Shown piece by piece: positions 1-8,239 of a stretch of DNA of 13,533 bases. The stretch is from Monoraphidium neglectum (lineage: Eukaryota; Chlorophyta; Chlorophyceae; Sphaeropleales; Selenastraceae): the NCBI RefSeq assembly GCF_000611645.1, contig NW_014012426.1, forward strand, positions 1-13,533, in the 5' to 3' direction. How positions within the stretch are numbered: the first letter of the stretch is position 1; every line of letters starts with the position of its first letter. Under the pieces are notes generated by a model. The model did not search any database, was not told the DNA's origin, and saw nothing but the letters and a program-made list of their open reading frames with translations. The position numbers and the translations under genes are program-made.

Positions 1-283
1 CCCCCGCCTCCCCTCCGCAGTTCCTCCGGCCCCCCGCAATTCCTACACCGCAGCTAGATACGGGGTTCAAAATCCCTGAAATTGATGCGGAGAGGGCTAC
101 AACCACGTTTTTGCAGCCGCAATACAAGCAGCGACGTGGGCTGCGGTGGCCGTTGTGAACATCCAAAGTCGGCTGTGCCATTTGAAGTTGGCTGCTTCAG
201 CATCTGCCGCAATTCTCAGCCGGAGCCTATGCCCCACTTGCCCCCAGCATATACCCCCTCTGCCGCGTGAGCACCACCATTAG

Positions 284-319
284 TCACACACAGTAACCAC
301 ATCACACACAGTAACCACA
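284..319. repeat. Perfect tandem duplication of an 18-nt unit
   Basis: The 18-nt unit tcacacacagtaaccaca occurs at 284-301 and again, without change, at 302-319, followed by one extra matching t. It lies just beyond the likely 3' end of the minus-strand gene. It looks like a simple slippage duplication; no function is implied. Confidence 0.85.
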
Positions 320-327
320 TGCAAACA

Positions 328-332
328 TTACA
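328..332 (-). terminator. Candidate TGTAA polyadenylation signal of the SirB1-like gene
   Basis: The plus strand reads TTACA here, so the minus strand reads TGTAA, the usual chlorophyte poly(A) signal. It lies about 285 nt past the stop codon at 615, a plausible 3' UTR length. It is the only such pentamer I saw between the stop and the window edge. A five-base match can occur by chance, so the assignment rests on position. Confidence 0.5.
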
Positions 333-614
333 ACAAAGTCCATGCCTCGCGTACTGGCACCGGGTACGGCGCTGGCCCTCTCACTCCATCCTGCGCCAAC
401 AAACCAAAACACCTGCCCAGGCGCACGGCAGCGCTGCCGCGCTGTCTTCGCTTTGCGAGGACAAATTGAAGAAGCCTGATCTGCAGTGCACACCTGCCTA
501 AACTATAGTAACAACACCAAGCTGTACACCTGCACTCAAACATGCCGCGTTCGCAACGTGAGTGCAGCGCGGCTGCAGCCAAATCAACTCATAATGACGC
601 AACTGGGACCCCGC

Positions 615-3382
615 TCAACCGCTCAAATCTGTCGGACCCCCCTCTGCTTCGTCCACGCTCCTGCCCGCTGCCGCCGCCGCCGCCGCCGCCGCCGCGCGCT
701 GCTGCGCCGCCCGCACCTTCTCCAAGACCGACGTCACCAGTGGCACGTCCGCCGCCAAGGGGGCCGCGGCCAGGTAGCTTCCAAGGGCCTCTGCAGCTTC
801 CGCCCACCTTCCCAGGGCGTACAGGCACAGGCCCTCGTCCCGGGTCAGGTCTGTGAGCGGACCCAGGGCGGCGGGCACGCCGCCGCCCGTGCTGCCGCGG
901 CCGCCGCTGCGGCCCGCACTCTGCTGCTGCTGCTGCTGCTCCCCCTGCTGTTTGTCGGCCGCCTGCTGGTGCATGGCCTCCAGCGTCGCCCGCATGTACC
1001 TGCGAGTGCACAGCATTCATATCAGGGGGTCCACCAAACGGGTTGCGGACCTGCGGCCTGGCGGACTGGCGGGCTGGCCGATCGTCATATCCTGAGACTC
1101 AACAAGCCACAGGTGGGCTAACACACGATCAGCAATGCAGGCGGGTGCGCGCGTCGATGCGGCGGTCGTCGCGGCAGCGGGCCTTGCAGGTAGCTGAGGG
1201 ACCACAGTAAGCGCCGCGCACACGAGGGCGCCGCAAGGCGACTCTACCCTCCCCCCAAAACACCCACCTCAGGATTGCCAGGGCGCTTTCTGGTTGGTTG
1301 GCCAGCAGGTACACCTTTTCGGGAGGCGAGGGTAGCCAGGAGGGGTGGGGGGGTGCACGACAAGTCGGGCAGGTGCTAGGGCCACTGCAACACATCCTGC
1401 CGCAGACCGTGGCGACTCGACAGTCAAGTCATCTAATAGCCCGATTGACCGGCTTGGCGTGTCGCTCCTCGCAGAAGCTGGAGTAGGGCACCTGACCATC
1501 AAGCGCAGCGGTCCACACCCCCACCTGCCGCAGGTTGTTGAGCCACCTCAGCAGGAAGCTGCCGCCGTTCATTGCGGGCGCCGCGCCGCTGGCCCAGCGT
1601 GGGTCCAAAACCACCTGTCATGCGTGGGGCGCCACCACGCACGGTTAGCCACCAGAAAACCCAAACTGCCCAGCAGGGAGAGACGAACAAGACCACTTGT
1701 CACGACGCTGCGCCACACAGTCGGCCAACACGCACCCAAAAAAACCCAAACGGCTCAGCGGCCAGGGGCATGCAGACAAGTCCTTCAAATTGCCCCTGGC
1801 TGCTGCAGCCCAGCTGGCAAACCCGCGCGCCGTGCCATGCGCATGCACCGCCCCTTCCATCGCCCGAGCAAGCAGCAGCCCGCCGCGCCCTCGCTTGTGC
1901 CACCATGGGCCCTATCCCCGCGACCCCTCTGCTGACAATCAGGCAGGCCCATCCGTAGAAGATGCCAAGCACCGCATGCGGCCCCGCGCGCCTGCATTCC
2001 CGTGATGCCGCTCAGCCGCTCCTCGGCATCCTGCAGCCAGCACACCTCCCCTGAATGGAACGCATCGACGAGCACCCCAAACCCCCCTTCCTCCCCGTCC
2101 TCCTCCTCTTCCTCCTCCCCAGCTGCGCCCGCCGGCGCCCGCGCCGCGCTGCCGGCCCCGGCTGCGGCGGCGGGCTGAGACCCAGGGCTGGGGCCCGCAG
2201 GGGCGGCGGCGGGCGCGGCCGGGCGCAGCATGAGGTGCGCCGGCAGGTTGACGGGCTCCATTCGGAGGCCGACCGCGGCGGCAACTGCCATGTACACAAG
2301 GCTCAGGGAGATGGGGATGCCTTTGGGGGCCCGGGGTGGTTGGCAGGAGTCGATGGGTCAAGTGGCGTGGAAGGGGGGCGCGCCCCTGCCTGCAAATCGG
2401 GAATGCGTCCGACCGCATGGGACCAGTCTGGAGTGCATGATGGTGGCATTCACTCGCAGCCTAAGAAGAACGGGGGATTGGGTTCATGTGTGTCACAGCG
2501 CAGCCCTCTTGCTCATGCAGCCGGCAAAAGCGAATGATGACACTGTTTGTGCTGCCCACGTGCCTAGGCGTGGGACCCTCACCGCGCCGCCGCCGCAGCA
2601 CCGCATCTATGCATGAGTTGTCGGGTGAGTAATAGTCCTCGCTGTCCCCTTTGAACCCCTCCTGGTCGTAAAGCACCTGAGGGTGTGTGCGTGTGTGCGT
2701 ATGTTCGTATGTCCTGATGTGTGTGTGTATGTGTGTGTTGAACGTTGTGTACCTGTCAGGCCGCCCAGCGAGAAAGCAGTCCCAATCGCCAGGGACCGCG
2801 TCCGCCCACAGCGCATGCCACACAGCACTTCTGATTCATCACTGTGTCAGCGGTGTCGCATGGTCATGCAACTGCGGGGACGCCATCATGATCTCACAAT
2901 GCACCCACCGCGTTGACCTCTTTGACCATGCGCAGGGGGTACCGCGGCGCCCCCGGCGCCATCCGCGCGTCCACGGCCGCAGCCAGCCTGCTGACCTCCC
3001 CGCGGCACCATGCCTCGTCCAGGCGCGGCCGCGCGTGGCGCGCGATGAGCAAGGCAGCAGTCAGGAGGTCGAGCGGGGCTGGGGACCCAGCTGCGACGCT
3101 GCCGCCGATATTGCCGCCGCTGCTGGCCGCGGGCTGCTTCGGCGCCGCAATCAAAGCGGTCGCAGGGGCAAGCACGTCGGAGGAGGAGAGGAGGGATCGG
3201 TAGTCTTCAAGGGCCCGTACGCGCGCGAGGCGGTCTGCCAGAGCCGCTGGCAGCGCCTCGTCGCCGGCACTCGTCAAATCGTCCGCCGCGGCAGAGGGAA
3301 GCGTAGGGCGAACGCGCCGCGCTACAGTCGGCGAGACATGGGTTCGGGACGCTGTGAGAGTTTTCAATCGTTGAAGCTGCAT
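615..3382 (-). CDS. SirB1/transglutaminase-like core 2 protein with TPR-like C-terminus, probably organelle-targeted
   Basis: Six exons, read right to left: 3382-2909, 2676-2583, 2320-1992, 1614-1525, 1314-1268, 999-615; 1419 nt, 472 aa. Residues 1-40 are rich in Arg, Ser, Thr and Ala with almost no acid, like a plastid or mitochondrial transit peptide. Residues about 115-158 match the helical start of SirB1 proteins (AALLIARHARP, then YPLRMVKEVNA). The core follows: LYDQEGFKG, DYYSPDNS (172-179), VLRRRRGIPISLSLVYMAVA (184-203), LPAHLMLR (215-222) and LVDAFHSG (273-280). His218 and Asp275 fit the His and Asp positions of the transglutaminase fold; Cys180 might be the nucleophile position, but activity is unproven in this family. 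FLLRWLNNLRQVYLLANQP (319-337) and GLCLYALGRWAEAAEALGSY form the TPR-like tail usual in bacterial relatives. An Ala/Pro/Glu-rich insert (224-269) splits the core. Start: first ATG in frame. Biochemical role unknown. It is divergent from the GH88 gene. Confidence 0.85.
1615..1991 (-). other. Intron 3 of the SirB1-like gene, apparent GC-AG intron
   Basis: On the minus strand the exon ends ATGCAG at 1992, the intron begins GCGCGC, and it ends GACAG at 1615. No GT donor near 1992 gives the needed phase 0. The GT at 1972-1971 would leave phase 1, for which the next exon has no matching AG. The GC junction restores the family pattern ITGMQ-VVLDPRW and keeps the whole CDS divisible by three. Confidence 0.6.
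2681..2743. repeat. (TG)n-rich microsatellite in intron 1 of the SirB1-like gene
   Basis: Imperfect TG/TATG/TGCG repeats lie immediately inside the 3' splice site of intron 1 (2677-2908). In the gene's own sense the tract is CA-rich and runs directly into the acceptor at 2678-2677, so it occupies the place of the polypyrimidine tract. Confidence 0.8.
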
Positions 3383-4265
3383 TGCCAAACACGATGTGGT
3401 CAAAAAAATATGTGGTGATCGATCCGGGGCACGCTGCTCCACAGCGTTCTGTATCAGCGAAGCATAAGATGTAAGGTGTACTCGATCTCAACACATTGCT
3501 TCTCTCGCGCACACACACAGTATTTCAGGTGACAACACAACGTCGCCCGCCGCGCTCTTTGCACTGCTGCTGCGTCCACCTCGCCACACGCAGTTTGGCT
3601 TGCTCACGCCCGCAATCTCCATCCACTCTGCAGTCACCCTGCATTTGATGCATATGATGCAGTCATTTGCACCGCATTCTCGATGATTTCATGAGCCATG
3701 CCCTCTCGTCTTGGCCATCAGCGTGCTGAGCCGTAGAGCGATGAAGAGCCCAGCAGGTCCATGAAGATTGCGAATGTTGACAACCAGCAACACAACCACA
3801 ACTCCTGACTGCATCCGCACCCATTCCATCGCGCTCCCGCATATCACCACTCCAGCACTGAGTGCAGATGACGGCAGCGGCCACACTGGTGCTGAAACTT
3901 TAAATCGCACTGCGTGTACAGCGCGCAAACCGGATTGGTGAAGGGAAGCTGCTGTGCCACACAAGACGCTGATGAGTCTCTGCTGCACACGATGTTGTTG
4001 GGCCACCTGCCCCTGCGTAGAGGCACAGCAGCAGAGCACCACAGCGCGCTAGCAGCTCTCAGGCAGTTCGCGCTTCTGCACTTGACCTCACCCAACGGGA
4101 GCCTTGATTGTTTTATACATTCATTTTTATTGTTGCTTTGCATATTGTTACGTATCGCCGCGAGGCTCGCATCAAGCGGCCTGATCAGCGATCATTGAAC
4201 CAAAAGAGGTTGACCTCGCCCGCGGTCCCTCTGCGTCGTCTAGGAGCTTTAATACCCGACATGCA
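3383..4265. promoter_or_regulatory. Shared divergent upstream region of the SirB1-like and GH88 genes
   Basis: The two start codons face away from each other across about 880 nt, so both promoters and 5' UTRs must lie here. There is no supportable gene in it. The most AT-rich part is about 4105-4150, including ttttatacat at 4111-4120, roughly 150 nt upstream of the GH88 start; it could hold core promoter elements. No conserved regulatory motif is certain. The open frames here (for example 3663-4143, minus) show no family pattern. Confidence 0.4.
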
Positions 4266-4290
4266 ATGTCGAAAACTCGGTATAGTTTAA
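4261..4290 (+). other. Possible 9-codon upstream ORF overlapping the GH88 start
   Basis: An ATG at 4261 lies five bases before the GH88 ATG at 4266, in another frame, and runs nine codons to TAA at 4288-4290. Both ATGs have a purine at -3. If the transcript includes 4261, scanning ribosomes would meet this ATG first, which could lower GH88 translation. The transcription start is unknown, so this is only a possibility. Confidence 0.3.
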
Positions 4291-6614
4291 AGTTCGGCGT
4301 TTGGGCCATCTCGCTCGCCGTCACCATCGCAGCTGCTGCAGCGGCCGCAGCGGATGGCGCCGTGCCCTCTGTTCCACTGGAGGCAGCGACAGCAGCACCC
4401 CCATTGACCGCGGCAGAGAGTGCTGCCCTCATATCACAGCTGCCCAAGCCGATGCCACGCGAGGTCGCGGCAGCTGCGGGGCGATCGGGCTCATCCGCCG
4501 CGGAGGTGGTAGCTGCCGACCTTGCAGGTGCGCTCTCGGGCCTTGTATTGCCGCCACCGTCTCTGCCCACACACCCGGGCCTGCATGCCGCAACACGTGC
4601 ATGGCTCACAATGCAACTGCAGCAAAACCTTTGCGGGGTAGTCCCACCTGGCGTCAGTGCAGTCCCAAAAACCCCATGCACTCGCGCCTCGCAACTCCCG
4701 TGCAGGCCCGTCCGAGGCGGAGGACTCCGCTTACTACGGTCTCGAGCTCACCGGCGCCGCCGACGCCGACGCCAACAGCAGCGCCGTCTCCGCCGCCGCC
4801 CGCGCCTCCGCGGCCGCCGCCATGGCCACGGACGTGGTCAACCGCTTCGCCGCATTTGGCCCCATGCGCCTGATCGCCGCGCGCGTGATGGAGGCGGCCG
4901 GCGCCAAGGCGAGGAAGACGGTCGAGGCGCTGACGCCCGACCAATACCCCATGGCGACGCAGCCGAGCGGCGAGTGGGAGGTCGTTAAGGCCGGCCACTG
5001 GATGAGCGGCCTGTTCTCGGGCGTGCTGTGGCAGCTGTACGAACACAGCGGCCGCAAGGAGCAGTTTTGGGCGGACAAGGCGCAGGAGTGGCAGGCGGGG
5101 CTAGCGGGCAGGCAGCGCGAGTCCGGGTCCCAGCACGACTTTGGTGAGGGGTTGGCGCGCACCTGAGGGGAGGGCGGCTGTGTGAGGTGCAGCCAGCGCT
5201 CCCGCTCGCAGCTGCAGGCAAGTGGGTCAGTGCTGCGTGCCCAGTTGCAGCTGCTCAAAGCTGCCAGACACGCCAAGCGCGTTCACACGTACACGCACAG
5301 ACATCACACACACTCTCACACACATACACACACATATACACATATACATACACAAACACACATAGACACACAAATACACACACAAACACGCACACAAGCA
5401 CACACACGTGCCCAGACAACACGTACACACACACACACGCGTGCACACACGCGTGCACACACACACACTGTCCCCAGGATTCATCTACCTGCCAAGCTTT
5501 GCCCATTCGTACTCTGTCACCGGCTCGCCTGAGGACAAGCGGCAGGCGTTGGCGGCGGCAGAGGCGCTCTCGTGGGCGTTTGTGCCCGGCTCCAAGAGCC
5601 TGCGCAGCTTTGATGGCTGGAAGACGCCGTCCTCCACCGACGCCTACCAACAGATCGTTATCATCGGTAGGCGGGCATGATCAAACCATGCTCAGGTTTC
5701 TGCTTTGACTCCTATGTGGCTTTGGGGCCCCAGGTGTTGACGGTCTGTGGTCAAAATGCCGTGAGCCTGGGCCTGCTTCAAACGTGCGCGGCCCGCCAGG
5801 GCGCAGTGGCGCAGAACCAGCTGGGTTCGTGCAGAGCTGCGTCTTCGCGGCGGACAACCCACCCACGACGGCCACCTCACCGCAGCACAAGCCTTTCTTG
5901 TCAAGTGACGCTGGACAAGCAATCCACACAGAAACCCCCAAACCTCGCCCTTTGCATGGATCCCTCTTCTCAGACTTCATGATGAACATCCAGATGCTGG
6001 TGTGGGGCGCCCGCCACGTCACCAGCCCCGCCCTGGACCTGCGGATGGACCCACGGCCGGCGGAGACCTGGCTGCAGATGGCCAAGGACCACGCGCGCCA
6101 GGTGGGGCGGCCGGGGCGGCGCGGCTAGGGGCGCAGGGGCTGGGCGGTTGTTGGTGTCGCTCTCAGAGGTGCTTGATGCCCGACATGCACCCCGTGTGTT
6201 GATCCCTCAACAAGAGGTCCGGTGTTACTGCCGTACAGCTGGGACGCGTGTGCCCTGCGATGATGGTTGACACCACCCACACTGCTTGCACCTGCCGAAA
6301 TCAGGTGGCTGCCAATCATGTGCGGCCCGATGGTACCACTTACCACATCGTCGAATACAATCCCAACACGGGTGAGGAGTATGCGTGTGCCGAACGGGCG
6401 TTGGTGTTGATTTGTCACAAGAGCAGCTGCAATAATATGCAATGCACCGGCGATCAGAGCGGCTCGCTTGCTGATGCCCCCTTCAACGTTTTGCGCCATT
6501 AGGTGATGTCGTCGCTGCAACTGCATGGCAAAGGCATGCAACCGCGTCCAATGACAAGCCCCATAAAATACAAACATGCACGCGCACGCCATCGCGCATA
6601 TGTGCACCTGCGCG

Positions 6615-6653
<39 letters not shown>

Positions 6654-7404
6654 CTCAAACGTCCTCTTGCACAACCCACCAGGCTCAGTCAACAAAAAGT
6701 ATACCTACCAGGGCTACTCCGACTCGAGCACCTGGGCCCGCGGCCAGGCTTGGGCCATCTGCGGCTTTGCCATGCTCCACAACGCCACTGGCGACCACGA
6801 CTTCCTTGAAACTGCCAGGAAGCTGACTGACAAATACCTCGAGCTGCTTTCCGCCCAGCCGGCGAAGGCGGCGCGCGCCGTCAAGGCGGCCGGCGGCGCC
6901 GCGGCTGTCGCGGCGGCCGCGGCGCCGCCCGCGCCGCCGAGGGACGCGCTCGTGCCGCAATGGGACTTTGACGCGCCGTGGCACCCAGAGATGGACGGGC
7001 CGCGTGACACGAGCGCTGCCGCCGTCGCAGCACTGGGTATGCTGTACCTTGCAGAATCCGAGGCTGCAGTGGGGACGGCCGCCGCTGCTGGCCCACAAAC
7101 CATCGGCCCGCCCGCGGAGGCGGCTGCCGGAGAGGCGCGGCCGGACTCGCAGGCCAGCCGGGGCGCGGCGGCGCGCTATCTCGACGCCGCCGCCAGCACG
7201 CTGCGCGCGCTGGCGGCGCCGAAGTACTTGGCGCCCGCTGGGGGCGCGGGAAGCTTCCCCGCGCTGCTCAAGCACGGGACTGGCGGCTTCCCCTTGCGAA
7301 ACCATGTGGATGTCGGGCTCATCTCTGGGGATTACTACTTGTTGGCGGCACTGAATAAGTGCCTGACGATGCCCGCCTGCGTGGGGCACGTGGGCAGCGC
7401 GTGA
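4266..7404 (+). CDS. Secreted GH88-type unsaturated glucuronyl hydrolase
   Basis: GH88 enzymes hydrate the 4,5-unsaturated uronic acid left at the non-reducing end of oligosaccharides by polysaccharide lyases, releasing it. Six exons: 4266-4527, 4706-5143, 5478-5666, 5974-6101, 6305-6371, 6683-7404; 1806 nt, 601 aa, all junctions GT-AG. Residues 1-29 look like a signal peptide: basic start, hydrophobic core, then eight Ala before Asp30. Residues 30-165 are a poorly conserved Ala-rich extension. The hydrolase domain has HWMSGLFSGVLW (185-196), QHDFGF (230-234 region), DFMMN (297-301), YHIVEYNPNTG (352-362), YQGYSDSSTWARGQAWAICG (370 on), QWDFD, DTSAAA and SGDYYLLAAL. From memory of the Bacillus enzyme, Trp42, His87, Asp88, Asp149, His193, Gln211, Arg221 and Trp225 correspond to Trp186, His231, Asp232, Asp297, His353, Gln371, Arg381 and Trp385; most spacings are identical. 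Ala-rich inserts in the last exon lengthen it beyond the roughly 380 aa of bacterial forms. WARGQAW points to GH88, not GH105. Confidence 0.92.
5281..5470. repeat. (CA)n-rich tract in GH88 intron 2
   Basis: About 190 nt of nearly continuous CA dinucleotides, broken by TA, GA, AA and CGTG steps, fill more than half of intron 2 (5144-5477) and reach almost to its acceptor. Open frames across it are artefacts of low complexity (poly Thr-His or Val-Cys). Confidence 0.95.
6609..6651. repeat. (CG)n(CA)n alternating tract in GH88 intron 5
   Basis: A 43-nt run of strictly alternating pyrimidine and purine, first CG steps and then CA steps, lies about 30 nt before the acceptor of intron 5 (6372-6682). 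Such runs can adopt left-handed DNA under supercoiling. It resembles the longer tract at 11496-11615. Confidence 0.9.
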
Positions 7405-7498
7405 TGGGGCCGGTCGACCCGCCGCGCGCGCGGGCGCGCCGCTGGCGGCGGCAGGGGTCCTTGGGGTGCAGAGGCCGCGGCACGCACATGCCCAAAAT

Positions 7499-7503
7499 TG
7501 TAA
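7499..7503 (+). terminator. TGTAA polyadenylation signal of the GH88 gene
   Basis: TGTAA, the typical chlorophyte poly(A) signal, lies 95 nt downstream of the GH88 stop codon in a locally A/T-rich stretch (aaaattgtaaatgctttta). Position and context fit a short 3' UTR ending about 10-20 nt further on. Confidence 0.7.
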
Positions 7504-8160
7504 ATGCTTTTACGGGCTGCGGAGCGGGCGCGGCCTGGGCGAGGCTGCAGATTTGAAAAGAGGAGGTTTGTCCCGTGCTGGAGCCGCAGGGGTTCCAAAT
7601 CTGAATGGCGGGCGCGAGGCAGGCGTGCTGTTTCATGTTGGGGGCTTTTTCTGCAACGCAGCTTACTGCCCTGTGAGAAAGAACAGAGAAAGCATGAAAG
7701 CATGGGGAGGCATCAGGGTGCGGAGCAGTTGCTAGCAGGCAATTTATGTGGCTTGTGTGTCACCAGTAGGGCCCGCCGCCTGAGATCCCATGGGTCATAG
7801 GGGGGGGGGGTCAGCTGCCTCACGTGGGCGGCGGCGTCACCACTGCCACCAGTTATGCGCGCGGCCTGAGCTAGCAAATGGCCGCCCTACACAGGGCGCG
7901 ATTGCAATCTTCCTGCACCCAAGCACATCTGGCAGTACCGTCGCGATCGTGGATGGCGCGGTGAGGATGGGGTGCAGCCAAGTGACACCAGCGAGGTGAA
8001 TGTGGACGACTGACGGTCACTGGACCAGGCTGGCGACACTGTTCGTGGATACAAATGAGTGCACACATCACGACTTAGTACAAGGGGCCATGACTTGGTG
8101 GTATTCGCGTGAATCTATCAACTCTGTACTTTCGTTGTTCACGGTGGTGTCACTCACGGC

Positions 8161-8193
8161 ATGATACCCTGTGCTCCCCGTGGGCCCACCTGA
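8161..8193 (+). other. Possible 10-codon upstream ORF before the kinase
   Basis: ATG at 8161 opens ten codons and ends at TGA 8191-8193, 46 nt before the kinase ATG at 8240. It matters only if the transcript starts upstream of 8161, which the sequence cannot show. Confidence 0.25.
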
Positions 8194-8239
8194 GAGCAGC
8201 GATCTCGTCAGGAGACGGCGTGCACAGTTTCATAACTCA

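Larger units (their letters stand above)
1..614. other. 3' flank of the SirB1-like gene, no separate gene seen
   Basis: No reading frame here has a family pattern or consistent coding character. The right part should be the 3' untranslated region of the minus-strand SirB1-like gene, whose stop codon is at 617-615. The extreme left (1-60) is C-rich and could belong to another gene's edge, but nothing supports a call. The short open frames at 82-270, 319-501 and 486-1121 look like chance openings in GC-rich DNA. Confidence 0.5.
7405..8239. other. Intergenic region between the GH88 and kinase genes
   Basis: This holds the GH88 3' UTR (poly(A) signal near 7499) and the upstream region of the kinase, which is transcribed in the same direction. 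No gene is supportable. A run of ten G lies at 7801-7810. The frames at 7466-7735 and 7504-7800 show no family pattern. Confidence 0.5.

Noticed and set aside
486..1121. 211-codon plus-strand open frame
   Set aside because: It lies opposite the last SirB1-like exon (999-615), whose minus-strand frame carries the TPR-like motif; the plus product is Arg/Ala/Leu low complexity.
3383..3442. N-terminal extension of the SirB1-like protein to a GTG at 3442
   Set aside because: Nuclear genes start at ATG; the first in-frame ATG is at 3382 and gives a good transit-like N-terminus.
4528..4639. Longer GH88 exon 1 ending at a GT at 4638
   Set aside because: That donor is phase 0 and does not match the CAG acceptor at 4705 (phase 1). 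The donor CAG|GTGCGC at 4528 is phase 1 and gives a clean 178-nt intron.
5187..5708. Open frames across the CA-rich region (poly Thr-His on plus, poly Val-Cys on minus, 5182-5708)
   Set aside because: They are produced by the dinucleotide repeat and lie in GH88 intron 2; the conserved protein splices from 5143 to 5478.
6685..7389. 234-codon minus-strand open frame
   Set aside because: Antisense shadow of the last GH88 exon, which has clear family motifs on the plus strand.
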